From NCBI GenBank assembly GCA_016195145.1, contig JACQAF010000181.1:1-34714 (forward strand): a stretch of 34,714 nt of DNA, written 5' to 3'. This stretch comes from Rhodospirillales bacterium (GTDB lineage: Bacteria > Pseudomonadota > Alphaproteobacteria > CACIAM-22H2). Shown in pieces: positions 26,022-33,683 of the stretch. Position numbers and translations under genes: made by a program. Position 1 is the first letter of the stretch; each line of letters starts with the position of its first letter. The notes beneath the pieces are model-generated. The model did not search any database and was not told the origin of the DNA. It worked only from the letters and a program-made list of their open reading frames with translations.

Positions 26022-26702
26022 TTGCTCAGCATCGTTATCCCCACCCTCAACGTCGCACCGGCCTTCGGGCCGACGCTTGCCGCGCTCGCCGAGGCGGCAT
26101 TCGTCGGCATCGCGCACGAGATCGTGGTCAGCGATGGCGGTTCGTCCGACGGAACGCTCGACATCGCGCGCGCCGCCGGGGCGCGGGTGATCGAGGGAGC
26201 GGCCGGGCGCGGGCCGCAACTGGCGGCGGGCGCGGCGACGGCCGAGGGCGACTGGCTCCTCTTCCTTCATGCCGATACGCGCCTCGCGCCCGGCTGGGTG
26301 GCGGCGGTCGAGGAGTTTACCGCGCGGCCGGAAAACGCCGCCCGTGCCGCCTATTTCCGCCTCGCGCTCGACGACGCCAATCCCGCTGCCCGGCGTATCG
26401 AGCGTTTGGCGGCGCTGCGGTGCTGGTTGCTCGCCCTGCCTTATGGCGACCAAGGCTTGCTGATCGCGCGGAATCTTTACCGGGCAGTCGGCGGGTTCCG
26501 GCCGTTGCCGCTGATGGAAGACGTCGATCTCGCGCGTCGCCTCGGCCGGCGACGTCTGGCGGCGCTTGGACATCCGGCGCTCACCTCGGCTGCCCGCTAT
26601 CGCCGCGACGGCTGGATCGCCCGTCCGCTGCGCAACCTCGCCTGCCTCGGCCTATGGTTCGCGGGCATGGCGCCGGCGCGGATCGAGCGTCTGTACCGAT
26701 GA
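26022..26702 (+). CDS. Family 2 glycosyltransferase (TIGR04283-like)
   Basis: A 226-residue GT-A fold glycosyltransferase: LSIVIPTLNVAP at the start, EIVVSDGGSSDGT (nucleotide-sugar binding), GRGPQLAAGAATAEGDWLLFLHADTRLAPG (DxD-like HADT), YGDQGLLIARNLYRAVGGF and LMEDVDLARRL. These match the short GT2 group often labelled arsenosugar biosynthesis glycosyltransferase (TIGR04283). The start is a TTG at 26022 with GGAAG at 26012-26016 as a ribosome site. Its TGA overlaps the next ATG (ATGA). The acceptor is unknown; no arsenic methyltransferase or ArsS is near, so the arsenosugar label should not be taken literally. Confidence 0.9.
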   Translation: MLSIVIPTLNVAPAFGPTLAALAEAAFVGIAHEIVVSDGGSSDGTLDIARAAGARVIEGAAGRGPQLAAGAATAEGDWLLFLHADTRLAPGWVAAVEEFTARPENAARAAYFRLALDDANPAARRIERLAALRCWLLALPYGDQGLLIARNLYRAVGGFRPLPLMEDVDLARRLGRRRLAALGHPALTSAARYRRDGWIARPLRNLACLGLWFAGMAPARIERLYR

Positions 26703-27319
26703 GGCGCCGGCAGTATCTGATCGTGTTCGCCAAGGCGCCGGCGCTGGGTCGGGTGAAAACCCGGCTGGCGCGCGGCATCGGCGCTGGCGCGGCGCTGGCG
26801 TTTTATCGCCGGACCCTCGCGCGGCTGTTGCGCCGCGCCGGGCGTGACGGGCGCTGGCGCACCGTGCTGGCGGTCGCCCCGGATGGCGCGGCGCGCAACG
26901 GCCGCCTGTGGCCGATGAAGCTGCCGCGCGTCGGCCAGGGCGGCGGCGATCTCGGCGCGCGCATGGGCCGCGTGTTCCGCGATTTCCCGCCGGGGCCGGC
27001 GGTGATTGTCGGGGCTGATATCCCCGACGTGACGGCGGCGCATGTCGCGCGCGCCTTTGCCGCCCTCGGCCGCAGCGATGCGGTGTTCGGCGCGGCGCGC
27101 GACGGCGGCTACTGGCTGATCGGCCTACGGCGCGGGCCGCGCCTTGGACATATATTCGACAACGTGCGGTGGTCGACCGGCGGCGCGCTAGACGATACGC
27201 TGGCCAATCTCCGCGGGCGGCGCATCGCCTTCGTCGACACCCTCGACGATATCGACGACGCGGCCGCTTACCGGCGCTGGCGCGCCGCCGCGCACGAACG
27301 ACAGGGAGGAACGCGATGA
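26699..27319 (+). CDS. DUF2064 / TIGR04282 glycosyltransferase-like protein
   Basis: A 206-residue protein with a nucleotidyltransferase-type GT-A fold, related to MobA/CofC. Motifs: LIVFAKAPALGRVKTRLAR (nucleotide-binding N-terminus), QGGGDLGARMGRVFRDF, VIVGADIPDVTAAHVARAF (metal-binding Asp) and GAARDGGYWLIGLR. The frame is open far upstream (to 25733), but the ATG at 26699, within the ATGA overlap with the glycosyltransferase stop, is where homology begins. TIGR04282 and TIGR04283 proteins are frequently paired, which supports a joint role in making or transferring a sugar or activated group. It ends in another ATGA overlap with the TPR gene. Confidence 0.88.
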   Translation: MRRRQYLIVFAKAPALGRVKTRLARGIGAGAALAFYRRTLARLLRRAGRDGRWRTVLAVAPDGAARNGRLWPMKLPRVGQGGGDLGARMGRVFRDFPPGPAVIVGADIPDVTAAHVARAFAALGRSDAVFGAARDGGYWLIGLRRGPRLGHIFDNVRWSTGGALDDTLANLRGRRIAFVDTLDDIDDAAAYRRWRAAAHERQGGTR

Positions 27320-28671
27320 TCGCCGATCGACGGGGCCTCGCCCTCACCACCGCCAGCGCCGCCGCCGCCCGCCATTACGACGCAGCCGTCAGCCACTACG
27401 TGAAATACCGGATTAGCACCGGCCAGTGGGTGCGCCAGATGCTCGACGCCGATCCCGATTTCGTCATGGGCCATTGCTTCAAGGGCTATCTGGCGCTCAC
27501 CGGCTACAACGCGGCGACGCTGCCGCGCGTCGCCGACAGCATCGTCGCCGCAACCGCCGGCCTTGCTCGCGTCACCCCGCGCGAGCGTCTGCATGTCGCA
27601 GCCCTCGCCGCCTGGCATCGCGGCGCGGTCGACGAGGCGCTGGCGGCGTGGGAGCGCATTCTCGCCGATCATCCGGGCGACCTGATGGCGCTGCGGCTTG
27701 CCCATTTCAACTATTTCTGGGCCGGCCAGGCGCCACCCATGCGCGAATCGGTCGCCCGTGTCGCGCCGGCGTGGCGGCCGGACACGCCGGACATCGAAGC
27801 CTTTCTCGCCATGCGCGCCTTCGCCAGCGAGGAATGCGGCGAGTACGCCGCCGCCGAACGCGACGCCCGCCGCGCGGTCGAGATCGACCCGACCGAAGTG
27901 TGGGGGACCCACGCGCTCGCCCATGTGATGGAAATGCAGGGCCGCCACCGCGACGGCATCGCCTGGCTCGCGGCGCAGGAGCCGAACTGGGCCGACACCA
28001 ACAACATGGTCCATCATCTGTGGTGGCACTGGGCGCTGTTTCATCTCGAACTCGGCGAGATCGACGCCGTTCTTGCCCTTTATGACGAGAAGATTCGCAA
28101 CCCCGCCTCGCCGCTCTACCAGGCGCAGCCCGATCTCTATATCGACGTGCAGAATGCGGCGTCGCTGCTATGGCGGCTCGAACGGGCCGGGGCCGCGGTC
28201 GGCGACCGCTGGACGGAACTGGCCGAGAAGGCGGCGCGCCGGATCGGCGATTGCCAGAGCCCGTTCACCCTGCCGCATTTCATGATGGCGCTGGCGGCGC
28301 GCGGCGACGCGGCGACGGCGGCGCGGTTCCTCGACGGCCTGCGCGCCTATGCGGCGGCTGGTAAGGGCTCGCTGGCCCCGGTCGTCGGCGCGGTCGCGGT
28401 GCCGGCCTGCGAGGCGGCGGCGGCGCACCGGCGCGGCGAGCATACGCGGGTGGTGGCGCTTCTCGTGCCGCTTCGCGGCGAGCTGTGGCGGCTCGGCGGC
28501 AGCCATGCCCAGCGCGATTTCTTGACCCAGATGCTGGTCGATGCGGCGGCGAAAAGCGGCCGGGCCGATATCGTGCGCGACGTGCTGGCCGACGAGGCGA
28601 AGGCGCGGCCGGTCGATCCGGCGCGGCGCGCCGGCTATGCCGCCGCCGCGCGGCTGGCGATGGCGAACTAG
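27316..28671 (+). CDS. TTC38-like tetratricopeptide repeat protein
   Basis: A 451-residue soluble protein of helical repeats resembling eukaryotic TTC38 and its bacterial relatives: DPDFVMGHCFKGYLALTGYN at the start, RERLHVAALAAWHRGAVDEALAAWERIL, VWGTHALAHVMEMQGRHRDGIAWL, and NNMVHHLWWHWALFHLELGEIDAVLALYDEKI. The His/Trp-rich HHLWWHWALFH segment is characteristic. No catalytic function is established for the family. The start is the ATG at 27316, with a strong GGGAGG ribosome site about 7 bases upstream and an ATGA overlap with the DUF2064 gene. The stop shares CTAG with convergent moaB. Confidence 0.87.
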   Translation: MIADRRGLALTTASAAAARHYDAAVSHYVKYRISTGQWVRQMLDADPDFVMGHCFKGYLALTGYNAATLPRVADSIVAATAGLARVTPRERLHVAALAAWHRGAVDEALAAWERILADHPGDLMALRLAHFNYFWAGQAPPMRESVARVAPAWRPDTPDIEAFLAMRAFASEECGEYAAAERDARRAVEIDPTEVWGTHALAHVMEMQGRHRDGIAWLAAQEPNWADTNNMVHHLWWHWALFHLELGEIDAVLALYDEKIRNPASPLYQAQPDLYIDVQNAASLLWRLERAGAAVGDRWTELAEKAARRIGDCQSPFTLPHFMMALAARGDAATAARFLDGLRAYAAAGKGSLAPVVGAVAVPACEAAAAHRRGEHTRVVALLVPLRGELWRLGGSHAQRDFLTQMLVDAAAKSGRADIVRDVLADEAKARPVDPARRAGYAAAARLAMAN

Positions 28672-29225
28672 ACGGTCGCCTTGGGTTTCGTGGTGAGATG
28701 CTCTTGCAGGCGGGGCATCAGCTCGACGAGATTGCACGGGCGGTGGCGGTTATCGAGCTGCCAGCGCAGGATTTCTTCCCATCCGTCGCGACAGGCGCCG
28801 GGCGAGCCGGGAAGCGCGAAGAGATAGGTCCCGCCGGCGACGCCGCCGGTCGCCCGGCTTTGCAGCGCCGAGGTGCCGACCTTCTGGAAGCTGATCGTGC
28901 GGAACAGTTCGCCGAAGCCGGCGATTTCCTTCTCGAACACCGACTGAAACGCCTCGGGCGTCACGTCGCGGCCGGTGACCCCGGTGCCGCCGGTCGAGAT
29001 CACGACATCGACCGCCGGATCGGCGATCCAAGCGCGTAGCTGGGCGACGATGGCCGCCCGGTCGTCGCGCACGATGGCGCGCGCCGCCACCTTGTGGCCG
29101 TCGCGCTCGATCATTTCGGCGAGCGTGCGCCCCGACTTGTCCGACGCCGCGTCGCGCGTGTCGGATACGGTCAGAACGGCGATATTGACCGGAAGGAAAG
29201 GTCGCGTTTCGTCAATTTTTGGCAT
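28668..29225 (-). CDS. moaB: Molybdenum cofactor biosynthesis protein MoaB
   Basis: MogA/MoaB-fold protein of 185 residues, probably adenylating molybdopterin before molybdenum insertion. Motifs: VNIAVLTVSDTRDAASDKSG, then DVVISTGGTGVTGRDVTPEAF (TGGTG molybdopterin-binding signature), and LFALPGSPGACRDGW. RTISFQKVGTSALQSRATGG is typical of MoaB. Its ATG lies inside the end of the lytic transglycosylase gene (14 bp overlap), so it is probably co-transcribed with it. No other moa genes are in the window. Confidence 0.94.
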   Translation of the reverse strand: MPKIDETRPFLPVNIAVLTVSDTRDAASDKSGRTLAEMIERDGHKVAARAIVRDDRAAIVAQLRAWIADPAVDVVISTGGTGVTGRDVTPEAFQSVFEKEIAGFGELFRTISFQKVGTSALQSRATGGVAGGTYLFALPGSPGACRDGWEEILRWQLDNRHRPCNLVELMPRLQEHLTTKPKATV

Positions 29226-31125
29226 CGGAGACCGACCCGTTCATTGCCTTCGATGGAGCAATGTAGGTCGGCCAGTCGCCGGCGGCAACGGCTTCGAGCG
29301 ACGGCGTGTCCTGCCCCAGCCGCTCGGCATACATCCAGTAATTATAGAGAACGCGAGAGATGAAATGCCGCGTTTCGGGCGACGGCAAGCTTTCGATGAA
29401 CAGCAGCGCATCGTCGCGCACGCTTTCACTGCGCCGCTCCTGCTTTTTCTGCCAGCGCGACAGGTTGCCGGGCCCGCCGTTATAGGCGGCGGCGAGGCGG
29501 ATGAGGTCGCCCTGGACGATTTCGTTGTCGAGCAGATGCTTGATGTATTTCTGCCCGAGCGCGACGTTGAGCTTGGGATCGAACAGATCCTCGGTACGGC
29601 CGCGGAACGAGCCGCCATTCATCACCGCCGCCGTCGCCGGCATTAGCTGCATCAAGCCGCGCGCGCCGGCCGGGCTCTTGGCCCGCGGGTTGAAGCCCGA
29701 TTCCTGGCGCATGAAGGCGTAGACCAGCGCTGGATCGACCTCGAAGCCGTCGGCAGGCCGCCACGGCGGGATGGGGTAGAACGCGCCGTCATGCCGCCGG
29801 CCGTCGAGATCGACCAGTTCCTTGGCCAGGCGCATGGCGAGCGCCGGCATGTCGGCCTGCATGGCGACCGAAAGCACGGCGCGAGTGAGATTGGGGCCGC
29901 CCCGGACGTATAGCCGGCGCAGCTCTCGCTCGGCGCGGGGTTTTTCGCCGACCTGCAGCAAGGCAAAGGCGCGATTGCCGGCGGCCGAGCGCATCAGCGC
30001 CTCGACATCGTTTTCGGTCAGCGGCGGCGGGTCCCAGTTGAACTCTGGCGCGACGCCGAGCGTGCGGCTGGCGAGCAGGCCGTAGAAGGTGCGCGGGTGT
30101 TCCGCGGCGAGGCCGAACCAGTAATTGACGACATCGAACCGGGCGCTACGCGAATGCGACCGCGCGGCCCAGAACGCCCCCGCCGCCACGTCCCAGGGTT
30201 GGGCGTTGGCCGAACGGGCCAGTGCCTCGAACTGGCGGGCGGCGTCGGCAAACCGCTCCTGCCGGAAAAGGGTAAGACCGGCGATCCAGTGGGCGCGCGG
30301 CACGACCTTGCCCGACCGCGAGGCTGCCTCGCGCGCCAGCTCCAGCGCCTTGCTGTCATTGCACTGGGTGAACCAGCCGGTGGCGATCTGCGTTTTCAGA
30401 TAATCGTACTCGCCGCTCGACAGCAGACGCGTCGCCTCGCGCGTATGCAGCAGGCTTTCGGCCCCGGCCAAGTCGCCGGCCCGCAGGCGGGCCCGCATCT
30501 GACCGTTCAGCCCCCCGGCCCGCGACGATCCGTTGCCGACCAGATCGCGGCCGGCCGGCATGGGGGCATCGGGCTGGGCGGCTGAATCGGCGACCAGGGC
30601 CAGTTCGTCGGTGAACGAATTGTCGTCGACCGTCTCGCTGGTCGGCTTGCGCAGCGCCGGGGCCCCCTTGGGCGCGCGGCGCTGGGCCAGGCGGTAAATC
30701 GTTCCAGCGTCGGGATGGTCGGCATAGTCCTTCAACCAAGCCGCCAGCTCGTTGAAGCTCGACCGGTAATGAGTCGGGTGGAGGTACCGTTCGGCCAGCA
30801 CGTGGCCGACCAGCCGACGATCCTTCAGGCGGGCGATCTCGCGGTCGGCGGCCGCCCAATCGGCCCGTTCCTGATGCGCGAAGATATGCCGGTAGATCGC
30901 CGCGTCGGCGGCCGACAGGACGGTGGGAATGCTGGCCAGCCGGTCGGGAACCGCAGGGCCCGGGGGCAGCGAAGCGGTTTCCATCCGGGTCTGGCCGCCC
31001 GATCCTTGCGCCAATACGGGGATGGATAACAAGCCGACCAGGGCGAGCGTAGTAAAAAACGCGCCCGCCGGCCGGCGGTGGCCGGATCTGACAATAGAGG
31101 AAATATTAACCACGCGCGGCCACAT
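29212..31125 (-). CDS. slt: Soluble lytic murein transglycosylase
   Basis: Cleaves peptidoglycan glycan strands in the periplasm, leaving 1,6-anhydro ends. 637 residues: a basic N-terminus then signal peptide (RRPAGAFFTTLALVGLLSIPVLAQG), a long superhelical region (about residues 60-440) as in Slt70, and a C-terminal SLT domain. The SLT domain has FMRQESGFNPRAKSPAGARG with catalytic Glu near residue 475, LMQLMPATA, and AAYNGGPGNLSRW. Start: ATG at 31125; a later internal start is possible because the first ~15 residues before the signal peptide are unusual. It lies just downstream of the AT-rich island that follows the broken glycosylase gene. Confidence 0.93.
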   Translation of the reverse strand: MWPRVVNISSIVRSGHRRPAGAFFTTLALVGLLSIPVLAQGSGGQTRMETASLPPGPAVPDRLASIPTVLSAADAAIYRHIFAHQERADWAAADREIARLKDRRLVGHVLAERYLHPTHYRSSFNELAAWLKDYADHPDAGTIYRLAQRRAPKGAPALRKPTSETVDDNSFTDELALVADSAAQPDAPMPAGRDLVGNGSSRAGGLNGQMRARLRAGDLAGAESLLHTREATRLLSSGEYDYLKTQIATGWFTQCNDSKALELAREAASRSGKVVPRAHWIAGLTLFRQERFADAARQFEALARSANAQPWDVAAGAFWAARSHSRSARFDVVNYWFGLAAEHPRTFYGLLASRTLGVAPEFNWDPPPLTENDVEALMRSAAGNRAFALLQVGEKPRAERELRRLYVRGGPNLTRAVLSVAMQADMPALAMRLAKELVDLDGRRHDGAFYPIPPWRPADGFEVDPALVYAFMRQESGFNPRAKSPAGARGLMQLMPATAAVMNGGSFRGRTEDLFDPKLNVALGQKYIKHLLDNEIVQGDLIRLAAAYNGGPGNLSRWQKKQERRSESVRDDALLFIESLPSPETRHFISRVLYNYWMYAERLGQDTPSLEAVAAGDWPTYIAPSKAMNGSVSDAKN

Positions 31126-31140
31126 GCTGACAGCGCTGAT

Positions 31141-31320
31141 ACATGATTAAGTGCCTTGCCGGCAAGCAGAAATAGGCGATCCGCTGGAAGCGGCGTGTGG
31201 ATATGTCTGTGAATTTATTGAAAAGTAGCTATTTATAACCCAATTTTAAGTTTGTTCTTAATTGCCAATAAATCACGCCAAGAATCTCGCTTTTGTCCCG
31301 GAGAACGCAATAAATAAGAT
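31141..31320. other. AT-rich island between the transglycosylase and the glycosylase remnant
   Basis: Hand-counted GC over 31211-31320 is about 32%, against roughly 65-70% around it. The part 31233-31319 (minus strand) codes for the C-terminus of a uracil-DNA glycosylase (see that entry). The rest, 31141-31228, has no gene and holds a 12-bp palindrome and a small hairpin (CCGCT-GGA-AGCGG, 31181-31193). The base composition points to a source other than the surrounding chromosome. No IS ends or target duplications were found. Confidence 0.75.
31155..31166. repeat. 12-bp perfect palindrome upstream of the lytic transglycosylase gene
   Basis: CTTGCCGGCAAG is its own reverse complement. It lies 30 bp upstream of the slt ATG on the minus strand and downstream of the glycosylase remnant, so it could be an operator for slt or part of a transcript end. 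No known regulator is assigned. Confidence 0.45.
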
Positions 31321-31888
31321 GCCGTTCGACGAAGGGCAGGCAGAGACCGATCTCGCTCGCCGTCGGGGTCCGGTTGCCGGGGGGCCGCCAGGGCAGGATA
31401 TTGGTGATATAGACCGAACTCCGGTCGAGCCCGATCCAGGCCAGCATGCGGTCGAGAAGCTGGCCGCTAACCCCGACGAAGGGTTTGCCCTGCCGGTCTT
31501 CGTCCGCCCCAGGGGCCTCGCCGACCAGCATGATCCGGGCCTTGGGGTTGCCGTCGGCAAATACGAGCTTGGTCGCCGTGGCCTTAAGGACACAGCCGTC
31601 GAAAGCGGCGAGCGCCGCTTCGAGTTCGGCGAGCGACTGCGCGGCCCCGGCCAGCGCCCGGGCGCTCTGCTCGCCCGGGCGTTCCGGACGCACAGCGACG
31701 CTTGGCGTTTTGACCGGCATTGCGGCGGGCGGATCAACGGGCCGCGCCGGGGATCGCGCCGGGTTTTCGGTCGGCGGTGGGACGAAACGATCCACGGGCG
31801 CATCGCCGATGGCTTCGTCGGCGCCCATGGCGACAAGCCAGGCAAGCGCCGCGCGCGCGGCGGCGTCGCGATTTTCCGTAGCGGCCAT
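31229..31888 (-). pseudogene. Uracil-DNA glycosylase (family 4-like), internally deleted and frameshifted
   Basis: The first part is a normal bacterial type 4 UDG: a Pro-rich N-terminal region (ALAWLVAMGADEAIGD), KATATKLVFADGNPKARIML, GEAPGADEDRQGKPFVGVSGQLLDRML (active-site GEAPGxxED), then NILPWRPPGNRTPTASE and LPFVERH. After LPFVERH the ~65-75 residues that should carry the HPxxL active-site block are missing. The open frame then reads a nonsense tail to TAG at 31229. In the next frame, from 31319 to TAA at 31233, it reads SYLLRSPGQKRDSWRDLL, the expected UDG C-terminus. So both ends survive around an out-of-frame gap at about 31320. I chose the start at 31888; the frame is open to 31975. 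The product should be inactive. Confidence 0.85.
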
Positions 31889-31973
31889 GACGCACAACCG
31901 TAGCACGTTCCGGCCGGGATCGAGTATATGAGTCCGCGACCGGATCGGATCGTCGGCAAGAAGCAGGTGAACC
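31889..31973. promoter_or_regulatory. Divergent intergenic region, glycosylase / ETF-QO
   Basis: These 85 bp separate the two starts if the glycosylase begins at 31888. The alternative glycosylase ATG at 31975 would overlap the ETF-QO start within CCATGG. Promoters for both genes are expected here. TACGGT, 12 bases before the glycosylase start, is a weak -10 candidate. Nothing stronger was seen. Confidence 0.35.
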
Positions 31974-33635
31974 ATGGCGCGCGAACGGATGGACTACGAC
32001 GTCGTTATCGTCGGGGCGGGGCCGGCCGGCCTTGCGGCCGCCATCCGGCTGCGTCAGCTCAGCCAGCAGCACGGGCATGAGGTCAGCGTCTGCATCGTCG
32101 AAAAGGGCTCGGAGATCGGCGCGCATATTCTCTCGGGTGCGGTGATCGACCCGATCGCGCTCAACGAGCTGCTTCCCGACTGGCGCGACAAGGATGCGCC
32201 GATCAAGACCCCGGTCAGCGAAGATCGTTTCCTGATCCTGAGCGAGCGCAAGGCGTTGCGCATTCCCAACCTGCTGCTGCCGCCGTTGATGAACAATCAC
32301 GGCAACTACATCGTCAGCCTCGGCAATGTCTGCCGCTGGCTTGCCCAGCAGGCCGAGGGGCTGGGGGTCGAGATTTATCCGGGTTTCGCCGCGGCCGAGA
32401 TCCTCTACCGCGAGGACGGCAGCGTCGCCGGCGTCGCCACCGGCGACATGGGCGTGGGCCGCGATGGCCAGCCGAAGGCGAACCACACGCCGGGCGTCGA
32501 GCTGCACGCCAAATACACCCTGTTCGCCGAGGGCGCGCGCGGTTCGCTGACCAAAACCCTGTTCGCGAAATTCGACCTGCGGGCCGGCGTCGAGCCGCAG
32601 AAATTCGGCATCGGGCTCAAGGAATTGTGGCAGGTCGATCCCGCCCGCCACCGGCCGGGGCTGGTTCTGCACAGCCAGGGCTGGCCGCTCGACAACCGCA
32701 CCGGCGGCGGCTCGTTCCTCTATCATCTGGAGGACAACCAGGTTGCGGTCGGCTTTGTCGTCCACCTCAACTACGAAAATCCGCACCTGTCGCCGTTCGA
32801 CGAGTTCCAGCGCTTCAAGCAGCATCCGGCGATCCGGCCGACCTTCGAGGGCGGCCGGCGGATCGCCTATGGCGCGCGGGCGATCAGCGAGGGCGGGCTG
32901 CAATCGATTCCGAAGCTGGTTTTTCCCGGCGGGGCGCTGATCGGCTGCGCCGCCGGCTTCGTCAACCTGCCGCGCATCAAGGGGTCGCATAACGCAATGA
33001 AGACCGGCATGCTCGCCGCCGAGGCGGCGTTCGAGGCCTTGCGCGCCGGAGCCGATGGGCTCGAGGAACTCGCGGCCTATCCGGCAGCGTTCCGGCGGTC
33101 GTCGGTTTATGCCGACCTTTACAAGGTGCGCAACGTCAAGCCGGGTCTCAAATGGGGCATGTGGCTCGGCACGGCGCATGGCGGGCTCAATATGTGGCTC
33201 AACGATCTCGGTCTCGGATTCCTTGTGCCGTGGACCCTGAAACACGGCAAGGCGGACCACGATTCGCTACGGCCGGCGGCGGAGTCACCCAAGATCGCCT
33301 ATCCGAAGCCCGACGGCGCGATCAGCTTCGACAAGCTGTCCTCGGTCTTCATCTCCAACACCAATCACGAGGAAGACCAGCCGGTCCATCTCCGGCTGAC
33401 GAAACCGGACGTGGCGATCGCGACCAATCTCGCGCTCTACGACGCGCCGGAGCAGCGTTATTGCCCGGCCGGGGTGTACGAGATCGTGCGCGAGGCGGAC
33501 GGCTCCAATCCGCGCCTGCAGATCAACGCGCAAAACTGCGTCCACTGCAAAACCTGCGACATCAAGGACCCAACCCAGAATATCGACTGGGTCGTGCCCG
33601 AGGGCGGCGGCGGGCCGAATTACGCCAATATGTGA
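31974..33635 (+). CDS. Electron transfer flavoprotein-ubiquinone oxidoreductase (ETF-QO)
   Basis: Passes electrons from reduced ETF (fatty acid and amino acid oxidation) to ubiquinone at the inner membrane. 553 residues. FAD-binding motif VVIVGAGPAGLAAAIRLRQL is at the N-terminus, and EKGSEIGAHILSGAVIDPIAL follows. The quinone and membrane-binding region lies in the middle (GGGSFLYHLEDNQVAVGFVV, with FPGGALIGCAAGFVNLPRIKG). The C-terminal [4Fe-4S] domain holds NCVHCKTCDIKDPTQNIDW, with the fourth Cys in RYCPAGVYE. All cluster cysteines are present. ETF genes are not in the window. A TPR lipoprotein gene follows after 48 bp. Confidence 0.96.
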   Translation: MARERMDYDVVIVGAGPAGLAAAIRLRQLSQQHGHEVSVCIVEKGSEIGAHILSGAVIDPIALNELLPDWRDKDAPIKTPVSEDRFLILSERKALRIPNLLLPPLMNNHGNYIVSLGNVCRWLAQQAEGLGVEIYPGFAAAEILYREDGSVAGVATGDMGVGRDGQPKANHTPGVELHAKYTLFAEGARGSLTKTLFAKFDLRAGVEPQKFGIGLKELWQVDPARHRPGLVLHSQGWPLDNRTGGGSFLYHLEDNQVAVGFVVHLNYENPHLSPFDEFQRFKQHPAIRPTFEGGRRIAYGARAISEGGLQSIPKLVFPGGALIGCAAGFVNLPRIKGSHNAMKTGMLAAEAAFEALRAGADGLEELAAYPAAFRRSSVYADLYKVRNVKPGLKWGMWLGTAHGGLNMWLNDLGLGFLVPWTLKHGKADHDSLRPAAESPKIAYPKPDGAISFDKLSSVFISNTNHEEDQPVHLRLTKPDVAIATNLALYDAPEQRYCPAGVYEIVREADGSNPRLQINAQNCVHCKTCDIKDPTQNIDWVVPEGGGGPNYANM

Positions 33636-33683
33636 CCGAGCTAAATCCGCCGGGAGCGATGGCGCGGGCGCAACGGATTGGCT

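Noticed and set aside
26022..27319. Arsenosugar biosynthesis operon
   Set aside because: The GT2 and DUF2064 families carry that label, but there is no ArsM, ArsS or arsenic resistance gene. The radical SAM protein at 22454 is the PA0069 type, not ArsS, and the ArsR-type regulator has no visible metal-binding CxC.
31150..31320. Insertion sequence or toxin-antitoxin remnant in the AT-rich island
   Set aside because: No transposase-like frame, terminal repeats or target duplication was found. The coding part is explained better by a UDG C-terminus in a shifted frame.
31973..31977. Overlapping divergent start codons within CCATGG for the glycosylase and ETF-QO genes
   Set aside because: The glycosylase frame is open to 31975, but the family-like N-terminus begins at the ATG at 31888, leaving 85 bp for promoters. 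The shared CCATGG is probably coincidental.
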